Shown: piece after piece, positions 1 to 7,961 of the stretch
How the letters are laid out: the number at the start of each line of letters is the position of its first letter
How positions within the stretch are numbered: position 1 is the stretch's first letter
From: CALCKU01 sp964607445
Lineage (GTDB): Bacteria > Pseudomonadota > Alphaproteobacteria > Caulobacterales > Maricaulaceae
Assembly (NCBI GenBank): GCA_964607445.1
Contig: CAZSKN010000042.1
Span: 1-19,788 of the forward strand
Length of the DNA stretch: 19,788 nt
Reading direction: 5' to 3'
Position numbers and translations under genes: made by a program
The notes under the pieces: generated by a model
Told to the model about the DNA's origin: nothing
The model's input: only the letters and a program-made list of their open reading frames with translations
The model's database searches: none

Positions 1-471
1 ATACCCGCGCGCGCCAATCGCTTCCCGGCGTATATTGACAAATGCCTGAGGGGGTAGATCGACATGTTCACCGTGTAAAGACAGAGCTAGACCTGCATAA
101 TACTCCAACACTTCAGCACCCGTGATGATATCGACCTCGGCTGTTGCGGCTACCGCCTTTCCTGTATCCAGAGTTTCCAGTTCAGCAAGTACACCATTGC
201 GTTCTAGAAGTAGGCGCCCTGCCCGTTGCAAAATTTTCGTGCGATCCACAGCCGGTATCTTTCACCAAATTTGAAACCCGACCTTAGCCGCCTCCACGGC
301 GACGTTAATTTTGGATTGACCCGCAATTTCGAACTCGCAAATTTTATGCCCCATTGCCGGGTGATAGCTTGCAAAAGTTTCACCAGAGCGATTATCCAAA
401 TAAGTGCCGTTAACATAAGCTTTCTGAATATCCAGCACAGTATTTGCATTATATTTTCCGGGTAAAACCAC
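1..471 (-). pseudogene. betB: Betaine aldehyde dehydrogenase, 5' part, in-frame stop
   Basis: This is the N-terminal portion of an NAD(P)-dependent aldehyde dehydrogenase of the BetB type, which oxidises betaine aldehyde to glycine betaine for osmoprotection. The translation from GTG at 471 follows the E. coli BetB order closely: a YVNG strand, a GxTF turn, 'GFQIW', then 'ILQRAGRLLLERN', 'LAELETLDTGKA', 'DIITGAEVLEYYAGL' and 'RREAIG'. A TGA codon at 262-264 interrupts this frame exactly where BetB has Ala or Ser after the Trp, and the same frame continues on both sides, so one substitution (for example TCA to TGA) explains it. The start is unclear: GTG 471 has no good ribosome site, and ATG 506 lies in another frame, so a lost base near the start is possible. 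At the window edge a GC-dinucleotide run seems two bases short of the expected GxxAGIG stretch. The rest of the gene lies outside the window. Confidence 0.8.
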
Positions 472-598
472 CGGATCAGAAGGGTGTGTATAGGACTTGA
501 TTTCATATTATACCCCAGAGGTCTTAGGCAGGTAATTTGGGTATCTATTTATCACCCATGAGGTATATTTTAGGATCGGTTTCAAAGATTCTTTGTAG

Positions 599-619
599 TC
601 CTATTCGGCACGGATAGGA
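599..619. promoter_or_regulatory. Inverted repeat/hairpin upstream of betB and wecB
   Basis: TCCTAT (599-604) pairs with ATAGGA (614-619). Inner bases extend the stem to nine pairs, one of them G-T, around a three-base GCA loop. It is not followed by a T run on either strand, so it is more likely an operator or leader structure than a terminator. Its role is inferred only from position between divergent genes. Confidence 0.35.
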
Positions 620-679
620 TTGAATAGACACTTAATAAAAATCACTCTGAAAAAATGAGACCGATGGGATTAATTAGAC
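613..679 (+). repeat. Pair of 17-base direct repeats, 50 bp period
   Basis: GATAGGATTGAATAGAC at 613-629 recurs as GATGGGATTAATTAGAC at 663-679, with 14 of 17 bases matching. The start-to-start distance is exactly 50 bases, about five helical turns, which would place both copies on the same face of the DNA. The first copy overlaps the right arm of the hairpin at 599-619. A repressor or activator site pair is possible but unproven. Confidence 0.35.
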
Positions 680-800
680 GCATAAGTTTCAATTTTGGGG
701 TTTAATAAAATTAAAATTTATATCATTACCTACTTCTTAACAAAACTTACAGATTATATATTTATCTGAGGGTTAAATTTAGCCTGTTTATGTGGATTAT

Positions 801-1937
801 ATGACAAAAATAAAAAACAAAATCAAAACCTTAAGCGTTTTTGGGACACGGCCGGAAGCTATTAAGATGGCACCGCTAGTCAAGGCATTAGAAACTCACC
901 CCGATATTGATAGCTATATCTGCGTAACCGCCCAGCACCGGGAAATGCTGGATCAAGTCTTGGATATATTTTCGATCACGCCCGATTTTGACCTTAATAT
1001 CATGAAAGCGGGACAAACGCTCAATGAGTTAACGTCACGTATATTGCTTCATATGCCCGAGATTTTTGACACGGTAAAACCTGATTGGGTTTTAGTTCAC
1101 GGCGATACTGCGACAACAGCCGCAGTCTCTATGGCAGCTTATTATCAACGCATAAATGTCGGCCATGTCGAAGCCGGATTACGCACACGCAATATCTACT
1201 CACCATGGCCAGAAGAAATTAATCGACGGATTGCCGGCGTCATCAGCGCCAAACATTTCGCACCAACGCAAGGCTCTTTACAAAACCTGCGCGATGAACA
1301 CGTCCCTGCTGAAACGATATGCGTCACCGGAAATACCGTGATTGACGCCTTGTTGGGCCTGATAGAGAAAATCAATACGTCTCCAGAATTGCAAGCCGAG
1401 CTGGATGCCGTCCTGCCTGTGATTAAATCCGACAAAAAGCTTATTATTGTAACAGGACACAGGCGCGAGAATTTTGGAGATGGGTTTGAAAACATATGTC
1501 GAGCCCTGCGCAAATTGGCAGAACGCGGAGATACACAAATTATCTATCCCGTACATCTTAATCCGAATGTCAAAGAGCCCGTGAACCGAATATTATCAGG
1601 TATTGAGGGCGTAGAATTGATAGACCCCCTCAATTATCTCCCGTTTATACGGTTGATGAGCAAAGCTCATATTATCATTACGGATTCCGGGGGCATTCAA
1701 GAGGAAGCCCCATCGCTTGGCATTCCGGTACTCGTCATGCGCGACACCACTGAACGCCCCGAAGCGGTGAGTTCCGGTACTGTTAAGCTGGTCGGAACGG
1801 ATATGGATAAAATCGTCTCGGAAGCCACGCAATTACTGGACGATAAGGACCTCTATACGTCCATGGCGGGGATTAATAATCCCTATGGAGACGGGCAAGC
1901 TGTACCCCGGATTATTAAATTCCTCTTAGAGGGCTAA
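801..1937 (+). CDS. wecB: UDP-N-acetylglucosamine 2-epimerase (non-hydrolysing)
   Basis: Cytoplasmic enzyme that interconverts UDP-GlcNAc and UDP-ManNAc, the ManNAc donor for cell-surface polysaccharides. The 378-residue product has the family's usual length and GT-B-like fold signatures: 'FGTRPEAIKMAPLV' near the N-terminus, 'VHGDTATT', 'HVEAGLRT', 'SPWPEEINRR', 'VTGHRRENFG' and a C-terminal 'TDSGGIQEEAPSLGIPVL' nucleotide-binding stretch. Asp102, Glu124, Glu138 and His220 all sit exactly seven positions after the E. coli WecB catalytic residues Asp95, Glu117, Glu131 and His213. The start is taken as ATG 801. An in-frame GTG at 792 would add three residues, and neither has a strong ribosome site. 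It is convergent with the WecG/TagA-type transferase gene 62 bases downstream, so the two are separate transcription units with probably linked function. Confidence 0.95.
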   Translation: MTKIKNKIKTLSVFGTRPEAIKMAPLVKALETHPDIDSYICVTAQHREMLDQVLDIFSITPDFDLNIMKAGQTLNELTSRILLHMPEIFDTVKPDWVLVHGDTATTAAVSMAAYYQRINVGHVEAGLRTRNIYSPWPEEINRRIAGVISAKHFAPTQGSLQNLRDEHVPAETICVTGNTVIDALLGLIEKINTSPELQAELDAVLPVIKSDKKLIIVTGHRRENFGDGFENICRALRKLAERGDTQIIYPVHLNPNVKEPVNRILSGIEGVELIDPLNYLPFIRLMSKAHIIITDSGGIQEEAPSLGIPVLVMRDTTERPEAVSSGTVKLVGTDMDKIVSEATQLLDDKDLYTSMAGINNPYGDGQAVPRIIKFLLEG

Positions 1938-1999
1938 ATTTGACAAAACGTCCCTTTTACAAAATCCATAAGGAAGACACTACGCGCCTGAAACCAGAC

Positions 2000-2776
2000 C
2001 TATTCTTTTCCAAGTTCTCTTACGGGTCTATACATTAAATTTGATAAGACACGGGTCTTAAATACACTCACTGCGCCAAACCAGATAAATTGGGTATTGG
2101 TCACCAAGTAACGCTTAAACAAGCGTCTGGGTTCCTGACAGAGCCGATAAAACCATTCCATCCCGCTATTTTGCATCCATAAAGGCGCGCGTTTGATGTC
2201 ACCCGCAATAACGTCAAAACTTCCTCCTACCAAAATCGCCAATTTTACACCCAAATTCTCCCAATTATCATGTAAAAAGCGTTCTTGCCTTGGCACGCCC
2301 ATAGCGACGATCAAGAGATCAGCATTACTATCATATATCTTTTTAACGCGCTCACCTTCTTGGTCTTTGGTATAATATCCATCGTCTACACCGGCTAAAA
2401 TAAGATCAGGGTTTTCCCGCATGAACCGATCCGCAACTTTTTGTACCGTATCGGGCTTAGCGCCAAATAGATAAACGCGTTTGCCGGTTTTGGCGGCACT
2501 GCATACAAGATCCTGCATCAGATCAATACCCGCTACGCGCTCCGAAAGCGGCGTTCCCAGAAGTTTTGATAACCAGATTAACGGCAGACCATCAGCCACG
2601 ACCAAGGCAGAATTTTCAACAAATTTTGTTAAAAAATTATCCGTTCGCATCATCATAAGAATGGCGACATTGACGGTTGTAATATAACCGGATTTTTCTC
2701 TTGTCCACCAATCTTCGCTCCACTGCACCGCGCCCTGCTGATCTATGACATCAAAATCACACCCTAACATTTTCAT
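2000..2776 (-). CDS. WecG/TagA/CpsF family glycosyltransferase
   Basis: Predicted membrane-associated inverting glycosyltransferase (GT26). Members transfer ManNAc, ManNAcA or similar sugars from UDP to undecaprenyl-PP-GlcNAc in wall teichoic acid, enterobacterial common antigen or exopolysaccharide assembly. The 258 residues carry the family signatures in order: 'TTVNVAIL', 'ADGLPLIW' with Asp62 at the position of the proposed catalytic base of TagA, 'RVAGIDLMQDL', 'VYLFGAKPDTVQKVA', 'MGVPRQERFL', 'VGGSFDVIAGDIKRAP' and a 'GMEWFYRLCQEPRRLFKRY' tail region used in this family for membrane attachment. ATG 2776 is preceded by AAGGAG at a good distance. It overlaps the stop of the upstream gene by four bases (ATGA), so the two are translationally coupled. 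It is last in the minus-strand polysaccharide operon. WecB next door supplies the likely sugar, but the exact acceptor and donor are inferred. Confidence 0.92.
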   Translation of the reverse strand: MKMLGCDFDVIDQQGAVQWSEDWWTREKSGYITTVNVAILMMMRTDNFLTKFVENSALVVADGLPLIWLSKLLGTPLSERVAGIDLMQDLVCSAAKTGKRVYLFGAKPDTVQKVADRFMRENPDLILAGVDDGYYTKDQEGERVKKIYDSNADLLIVAMGVPRQERFLHDNWENLGVKLAILVGGSFDVIAGDIKRAPLWMQNSGMEWFYRLCQEPRRLFKRYLVTNTQFIWFGAVSVFKTRVLSNLMYRPVRELGKE

Positions 2777-3945
2777 ACAAGTTTCTCCTTATACAAAAGA
2801 GCCTCTATGAAAAATTTTGTCGCCCAATTCGGATAGGCAAATGGTGTATATTTACCCCAGATTGGATGTGACCCTTTTACCGCGCCGTTTACATTCGCAT
2901 CTGAAGTTTTTATATCCTGTACTGACATGACATAATCTATCGCCAAATTTGCGACCTCTCGCATATGGGCATGGTCTGGATATTCCGCTAGTTGATACCA
3001 GATAATCGCCATTTGACAATTGCCGGTCAGACAACATGAATCGTCCAAAGCGCGCCCATTTTTAGCGATGCGTCCGGCTAAAAAACCATCCGGTTTCACA
3101 TATTCCGCGACCGCACGTGCCGCCTTTACGGCCCCTAAAAAATATCGCGCGTCATGGGTCAATCGCGCGCCCTCTAACAAACCACGAATCGCATAAGCAA
3201 TAGTATGGGTAAACGGAGCGTCGTCCTGACCAAAGGCGCAATTTTCAAAGAATCCATTTTCCAATTGTTGCTGTAAAACCCAATCCAAATTTCTAACCGC
3301 GGCCTCGTAAACCCGACGGTCCGGAGACACGGCGTGCATTTCTAGCATGGCCCAAGCCACACGAGAGTTATATGTATTTACCGCGTTTTTATGTGTGTTT
3401 TTCCGCCAAGCCCCATCCGTATCCATAACATCTGCAAGCCATAATGCCGCCTTTTTACCCGCCCGTTCAAATATCGGATTTCGACTTTCTTTATAACACC
3501 GCGCAAGGCCAAATAAGACCTGCCCTGTATCAAAAACAATACCTTGGTCTTTATTATAATTATCATTGGAAAAAGACCCATCAACATTTTGTACGGACAG
3601 CAACCAATGCCCGATCTGTTCTGCACGCGTCATTGCATCTAAATCATCAAAATTTTCTCCGATATCATACAGGGTCTCGATAATGTAACCTGACGTCTCA
3701 ACATAGCTATCGCGCCACCCCAATGTGCTGAGTTTCTTTTGCAAAGGCCGTAAATAATAGCCATAGCTTATACCGTGATCATCACTTGCATCTTGCGCAC
3801 GTTTAATCCACGCGACGGCGGCAAGTAGGCGCTCATGATCAGAAGCTTCACCCTTATATTTCTTATTTAAAATATCATGGGATAGGCGGACGGAAGCCGT
3901 TTTTAAAAACGGTTGGGACGATATGTTACCACTCTGTATATTCAT
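2773..3945 (-). CDS. Alpha/alpha-toroid polysaccharide protein, VpsJ-like
   Basis: A 390-residue soluble protein made of repeated helical hairpins with aromatic/glycine turns typical of prenyltransferase/squalene-cyclase or six-hairpin toroids: 'WLLSVQNVDGSF', 'VFDTGQVLFGLARCY', 'ALWLADVMDTDGAW', 'YNSRVAWAMLEMH', 'NLDWVLQQQLENGFFENC', 'FTHTIAYAIRGLLEGA' and 'CCLTGNCQMAIIWYQLAEY'. There is no signal peptide and no membrane segment. Proteins of this appearance occur in exopolysaccharide clusters and are often named VpsJ after the Vibrio biofilm locus; their reaction is not established. An alternative reading is a polysaccharide-modifying isomerase or lyase with the same fold. ATG 3945 is preferred to TTG 3948, with a GAGAG stretch upstream. 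It overlaps the glycosyltransferase start by four bases, which places it in the same operon. Confidence 0.7.
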   Translation of the reverse strand: MNIQSGNISSQPFLKTASVRLSHDILNKKYKGEASDHERLLAAVAWIKRAQDASDDHGISYGYYLRPLQKKLSTLGWRDSYVETSGYIIETLYDIGENFDDLDAMTRAEQIGHWLLSVQNVDGSFSNDNYNKDQGIVFDTGQVLFGLARCYKESRNPIFERAGKKAALWLADVMDTDGAWRKNTHKNAVNTYNSRVAWAMLEMHAVSPDRRVYEAAVRNLDWVLQQQLENGFFENCAFGQDDAPFTHTIAYAIRGLLEGARLTHDARYFLGAVKAARAVAEYVKPDGFLAGRIAKNGRALDDSCCLTGNCQMAIIWYQLAEYPDHAHMREVANLAIDYVMSVQDIKTSDANVNGAVKGSHPIWGKYTPFAYPNWATKFFIEALLYKEKLV

Positions 3946-4051
3946 CAAACTTTCGCTCTCATCGTTAGCGTTAAATATCAGTCTTTAAAGCTCCGCATAA
4001 ATCTACGCCATGCGGCTACCTCATACGCTCGCCCCTAATGCTATAACACCC

Positions 4052-4855
4052 TTAAATGCTAACCATTTCTAATTTGCTAAGGTCTTTAATTAATTGAAAG
4101 TGCTCATTATTTTGCGGATGCAAATAAATGCAATTATAAACACTCTCAATATTTTGTGCTAATTCGATTAAATGATTATCTTCGAAGATAAATTGCTTCC
4201 AGCCTTTATCACGCAACCATGTATCAGCACTGGCAAGATTGGCCAAAAGAAGCACGGGTCTATGCGCGTCGATTGTCTCCACCGCCCCCTGCAAGACCTC
4301 TAACTCGAAGCCTTGAACATGAATTTTGAGAAAGAACGGCAGTAGGTTAAACTTATCCAAGACATCAATCGTGCAGGTTTCACGTCGCACACTCAAATGT
4401 TTCGGGTTAAATCTCCAAACACTGTCTTCATTCAACCATTTTGCCGCGCGGTCTTCCGTAAATGACGACAAACCATCATACATAAATTTCCGATAATACG
4501 GAACAAAAAGATCTGCTGTAAGTTCAGCCTTTCCGAGTCCCATATGAAACAATTTTAGATTTTCATCACCCTCAAACTTAGTCACAAGTTTATCAAAAGG
4601 AACCTGCCCCGGTTCAAAAGAATATATCTGCGTCGTTGGATGATAAAGACGTACAGCATCAATCGTTTGACCTTGATTGGCGCCTACATCAATGACGCAA
4701 CGGTCTTCGGGCTGAAGATATTTTAGAATCTTAAATTCATATTCAAATGGAATTTTACGAACAGTTCGGATAACCCGCTGTGCCCGATATTTAGCATCTA
4801 GCAAATATGCGAACCGGCTTTGTATATCCCGCATAACATTCAAAGGTAAAACCAT
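4052..4855 (-). CDS. FkbM family SAM-dependent methyltransferase
   Basis: Predicted sugar O-methyltransferase. FkbM-domain enzymes in polysaccharide clusters typically methylate glycan hydroxyls. The 267-residue protein has the S-adenosylmethionine loop 'VIDVGANQGQT' (about residues 54-64), the acidic strand 'IYSFEPGQVPFDKL', 'CTIDVLDKF' and the late motif 'FLKIHVQGFELEVLQGA'. In that last motif most relatives have Asp where this protein has His (residue 179), a one-base change from GAT to CAT. ATG 4855 is chosen because GGAG lies just upstream. The longer GTG start at 4879 would put that ribosome site inside the gene. It lies 106 bases before the toroid gene and 172 after the flippase gene, all on the same strand. 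Confidence 0.88.
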   Translation of the reverse strand: MVLPLNVMRDIQSRFAYLLDAKYRAQRVIRTVRKIPFEYEFKILKYLQPEDRCVIDVGANQGQTIDAVRLYHPTTQIYSFEPGQVPFDKLVTKFEGDENLKLFHMGLGKAELTADLFVPYYRKFMYDGLSSFTEDRAAKWLNEDSVWRFNPKHLSVRRETCTIDVLDKFNLLPFFLKIHVQGFELEVLQGAVETIDAHRPVLLLANLASADTWLRDKGWKQFIFEDNHLIELAQNIESVYNCIYLHPQNNEHFQLIKDLSKLEMVSI

Positions 4856-4975
4856 AATCCAGCATTCTCCTTCGCCCACACTCCATAAGCTGAATATATT
4901 ACCGCTACTTACTTAAAATAATATTTATTCTTCTAGGTATTTTACCGGGATAATGCGGTGAAAATCACGCTAACC

Positions 4976-5003
4976 ACGCTCACTCTGATCTCAATCACTC
5001 TGA
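4976..5003 (-). repeat. Short 15-bp-period direct repeat upstream of fkbM-like gene
   Basis: The nine-base word TCACTCTGA (read on the plus strand) occurs at 4980-4988 and again at 4995-5003, a 15-base period, in the 172-base gap between the flippase and methyltransferase genes. Degenerate neighbours (ACGCT twice at 4966-4980) extend the pattern. It could be a binding site or just low-complexity sequence; no stem-loop or promoter is evident. Confidence 0.3.
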
Positions 5004-5027
5004 ACACTGCTACACGTTTCGATTGCT

Positions 5028-6452
5028 TTATCTTTCACGAATGAATTTTCGCACATCAGCCGGATTTAAAATATATAGGCTCACACCATAGATAAACGCC
5101 CCAACCCCGGCTTTTATACATAATTTAATAACATCGGGCCATGCTGGTTCAAGCGGTAAAAGGAGCACTATGACCGCCATGGCAAAACAGGCGATTGAAC
5201 ACTTTACAAGCGTCACAATGGGAATTGGAAGTGTAAAGATTTTCCGCGCACCAATAATACTTAATATCAATCCAACCCCATAAGCCCCCAATGTCGATAA
5301 AACAGCTCCGTAAAGTCCATATATCGGTATTAAAACCATATTTAAACCGCAATTGACCAAAACGGGTATCACCATAATAGCGGCCATAACATTGAGTTTT
5401 TTAGCTAATACATAGGCTTGATAGACATAAAGATTTATAAATCCGTTCATAAGCGCGGCAATCGTTATCCACGGCATGATTAAAACTGCCTGGTCACGAA
5501 TAGATTCCCCAAGGATAAACCCGACCTCATTTGACACAAGCCCAATGCCAATCGCAACCGGCATGGTCATTATTACAAGGACATTACCATAATCAAACAA
5601 GACCTTTGTGGCATAATCCGTCCCTTGACGTTCCATAGTCGTGATCGCAATTGGCATGACCGCCATAGAGAGCCATAAAAATAAGTAATGTAGGCTAGAA
5701 TTCGCAAAATTATATCCGGCGCTATAAGCCCCGACGGCTTCATCATTCATAAAATATCTTATGAAGTACAAGTCCCCATTGGCTAAGGCATAACCCAAAA
5801 CAAGCGTAAACGAAATTGGGCCGCCATAGAAAAAATATTCCCGGATAATCTTTTTATCAAATGTGCCGCCTCGGCTTCTGGCCAGAATAGTGGGTAGTTC
5901 CACGGCAATAGCAATACTGCCGCCAATCAACATACCAATGAAAGGCCCAGCTTCATTTAACGGCGTCAGCATAATGAGAATGATACCCAATCCAAAACTG
6001 AGTATTAATTGTGTACTGTGAATGGCGCTATAGCGCGATATCCGATGCGCCGCCTTGTGCGATTCTATCGTTAATCCATAGATCAGATGCACAGCCGTAT
6101 TTATCAGCGCAAAGGTCAATAATAGACGCAATCGGTCATCAAGGGGTAGGCTGTATATCAAGGCTAAAATAAGAACCGTCGCAACAACACCCACATAAAT
6201 TGCACTCAGGTATAAAGTCTTGAAATGAGTTGTGAGACGGTTTTCGACTTCGGCACGTTCATGAAACCGTGCCATTGACGCTTCCAGCCATGTAAACACA
6301 CCCATATGCACAAAATTCAATGTTGTTAAAACAAGTGCGTACCGCCCAAATTCAGCCGCCGATAGTATACGCGTCAATATGGTGATGGTTCCAAAGCTAA
6401 TCAGTATATTGGCGATATTTACCGGAATATATTTTAAAACTTCTGACTTCAT
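5028..6452 (-). CDS. Wzx-type polysaccharide flippase
   Basis: Integral inner-membrane protein of the MOP superfamily (polysaccharide/oligosaccharide transporter), expected to flip undecaprenyl-linked glycan units to the periplasm. The 474-residue protein is almost wholly hydrophobic, with about 12-14 membrane segments separated by short charged loops. The N-terminus 'KYIPVNIANILISFGTITIL', followed by 'RILSAAEFGRYALV', is characteristic of this family. The frame is open back to GTG 6557, but ATG 6452 is preferred: it has AAAAGG six bases upstream and begins exactly at the conserved N-terminal segment. The flippase sits between the oxidoreductase and methyltransferase genes on one strand. No polymerase (Wzy) gene is visible in the window, so the rest of the pathway must lie elsewhere. 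Confidence 0.9.
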   Translation of the reverse strand: MKSEVLKYIPVNIANILISFGTITILTRILSAAEFGRYALVLTTLNFVHMGVFTWLEASMARFHERAEVENRLTTHFKTLYLSAIYVGVVATVLILALIYSLPLDDRLRLLLTFALINTAVHLIYGLTIESHKAAHRISRYSAIHSTQLILSFGLGIILIMLTPLNEAGPFIGMLIGGSIAIAVELPTILARSRGGTFDKKIIREYFFYGGPISFTLVLGYALANGDLYFIRYFMNDEAVGAYSAGYNFANSSLHYLFLWLSMAVMPIAITTMERQGTDYATKVLFDYGNVLVIMTMPVAIGIGLVSNEVGFILGESIRDQAVLIMPWITIAALMNGFINLYVYQAYVLAKKLNVMAAIMVIPVLVNCGLNMVLIPIYGLYGAVLSTLGAYGVGLILSIIGARKIFTLPIPIVTLVKCSIACFAMAVIVLLLPLEPAWPDVIKLCIKAGVGAFIYGVSLYILNPADVRKFIRER

Positions 6453-6561
6453 CACACCTTTTAACCATAAAGGGTAAAGCGACTGATAAGAGCGAGAAAT
6501 CTTAACTTGGAATAAACCGTATCTACAATATGTGAAGCCAGCCCCGTGATCAATCACGCAC

Positions 6562-6587
6562 GATTATATCACCGAGGATTATATCAC
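6562..6587 (-). repeat. 15-bp tandem duplication at the oxidoreductase stop codon
   Basis: Read on the minus strand, GTGATATAATC occurs twice, 15 bases apart (plus-strand 6577-6587 and 6562-6572). The oxidoreductase stop codon TAA lies in the first copy. Each copy contains TATAAT, a perfect -10 hexamer, about 110-130 bases before the flippase start, but no matching -35 hexamer was found at normal spacing. A GTGAT/ATCAC inverted repeat lies directly beyond (about 6546-6557). Confidence 0.35.
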
Positions 6588-7814
6588 GGCGTTCTCAGCA
6601 AATGGTTGATTGTTTAATATCCGATTGACGTCGAAAGCCGATAAATCAAGGCTACGATATTCACCATATGTGATAAGTTCAGAGATACCGCGTCCCATTG
6701 CCGGAGCTTGCTGAAAGCCATGGCCGGAAAACCCGTTCACAAAAATGAAATTCTCTACATTATGATGGGGGCCTAAAACGGCATTCTGATCAAAGGTGTT
6801 ATAGGCATAATGCCCAACCCAAGAATTAACGAGCTTGAGGGCTGCAAATTGTGGAATGCGATTGGCTATAACCGGCCAGACCTTTTGTTCCCATATATCA
6901 TGATCTTGTATAAAATCATCATATTCAACAGGGCGATCATCATCTGGCGCGCAGCCGGCAAGGTAATAGCCGCCATCTGATCGGACATGCACACCCGAGG
7001 GATCAATTGTAAGCGGCAAATCCCGATCCAATTTATTTTGAGCGTCAAATATAAATGAATACCGCTTGCGCGGTTCAATCGGTATGTCAATTCCAGCCAT
7101 TTTTGCGGTACGGTCTGCGCGCGGCCCCGAGGTATTTACAATCTGTCCGCAGCCAATACTTTCGCCAGATTTCAATGCAATAGTTTCAACCTTAGTTCCC
7201 GCCGCATTCAATTTCATAGCCACAACTTCATTGGTTAAATATTCCACCCCCTGATCGCGTGAAGATCGTTTCCACCATTCAAAAACCGTATTGCCATCAT
7301 AATAGCCTTCATTAATCCGGTTGTGACTACCCAAAATTATATCCTCCAGATTATAGAACGGGTATTTTCGTATAATGTCGTCCGGCGTCATCAATTTCGT
7401 AGCCGCACCGCACCGCTTCTGGATATTAACATTTTCTCGTAAAATCCGCGCATCACCTTCATTATTGGCTAAAAACATATATCCGTAACTTTGGAAATAT
7501 ATGGGCGGCACACGCGTATCATCTGCAAAATACTCTTGAAAATTATTTACAAATTCTGCCGCAAATTGTGAAATTCGGACATTAATTTCTCGAGAGAATT
7601 GTTGGCGCATACAACTATTCGTACGGGCGGTGGACGTATCGCTATAACTCGGGTCTTTTTCTACCACTAAAATAGACCCGTCAAAATCTGAATTACGCGA
7701 TAAAAACCAGGCAACAGAAGATCCTAATTTTGCGCCCCCCACCAGTACAACATCATAATGTTGCCGATCAGGAATTTGTAGGTTGGACTGGGGTTGCATG
7801 GCCGAAGCTTTCAT
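6579..7814 (-). CDS. FAD-dependent oxidoreductase (DAO family)
   Basis: Flavoprotein of the D-amino-acid/sarcosine oxidase superfamily (411 residues, usual length). The Rossmann strand-turn-helix 'YDVVLVGGAKLGSSVAWFLS' lies at residues 20-39, with the Ala variant of the third glycine often seen in this subgroup. 'SILVVEKDPSYSDTSTARTN' provides the ribose-binding acid. The C-terminal 'FIFVNGFSGHGFQQAPAMGR' is the second FAD-contact region typical of FOXRED1/sarcosine-oxidase-like proteins. The natural substrate, probably a secondary or N-methylated amine or amino acid, cannot be read from sequence. ATG 7814 is the first of two in-frame ATGs (the other is five codons on), and no strong ribosome site separates them. 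It lies at the head of the minus-strand polysaccharide set, 126 bases before the flippase, and is divergent from the lipoprotein gene. Co-transcription is plausible but not shown. Confidence 0.87.
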   Translation of the reverse strand: MKASAMQPQSNLQIPDRQHYDVVLVGGAKLGSSVAWFLSRNSDFDGSILVVEKDPSYSDTSTARTNSCMRQQFSREINVRISQFAAEFVNNFQEYFADDTRVPPIYFQSYGYMFLANNEGDARILRENVNIQKRCGAATKLMTPDDIIRKYPFYNLEDIILGSHNRINEGYYDGNTVFEWWKRSSRDQGVEYLTNEVVAMKLNAAGTKVETIALKSGESIGCGQIVNTSGPRADRTAKMAGIDIPIEPRKRYSFIFDAQNKLDRDLPLTIDPSGVHVRSDGGYYLAGCAPDDDRPVEYDDFIQDHDIWEQKVWPVIANRIPQFAALKLVNSWVGHYAYNTFDQNAVLGPHHNVENFIFVNGFSGHGFQQAPAMGRGISELITYGEYRSLDLSAFDVNRILNNQPFAENAVI

Positions 7815-7961
7815 ATTGGGGCGCTTTAAATCCTAATGGCGTTTTACTTTAAGCCTAGACTCATTGAAATCTATAACCTAATCATTGGTAAAATTAGATT
7901 TTGTAATGCAACCTTCTACCATCGGGCTTGTACTCCCGAAAGAATTTACTTAGGAATGACA

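Larger units (their letters stand above)
472..800. other. AT-rich intergenic region between betB and wecB
   Basis: These 329 bases hold no convincing gene. The region is divergent: betB reads left and wecB reads right. It contains a 9-bp hairpin (599-619) and a pair of 17-base direct repeats exactly 50 bases apart (613-629 and 663-679). The last 100 bases before wecB are very AT-rich, with a weak TTAACA (737-742) and TATATT (757-762) pair whose 14-base spacing is too short for a good sigma-70 promoter. No tRNA or riboswitch fold was recognised. Confidence 0.6.

Noticed and set aside
262..264. TGA read as tryptophan or selenocysteine in betB
   Set aside because: The family has Ala or Ser at this site, TGG is used normally beside it, other genes here end in TGA, and no SECIS-like element was seen.
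226..506. Open frames on both strands at 226-465 (+) and 204-506 (-)
   Set aside because: They are shadows of the betB coding frame and resemble nothing. Only the ATG at 506 was kept in mind as a possible former betB start.
737..762. Sigma-70 promoter for wecB
   Set aside because: The TTAACA and TATATT words are separated by only 14 bases. In such AT-rich sequence this is not distinguishable from chance.
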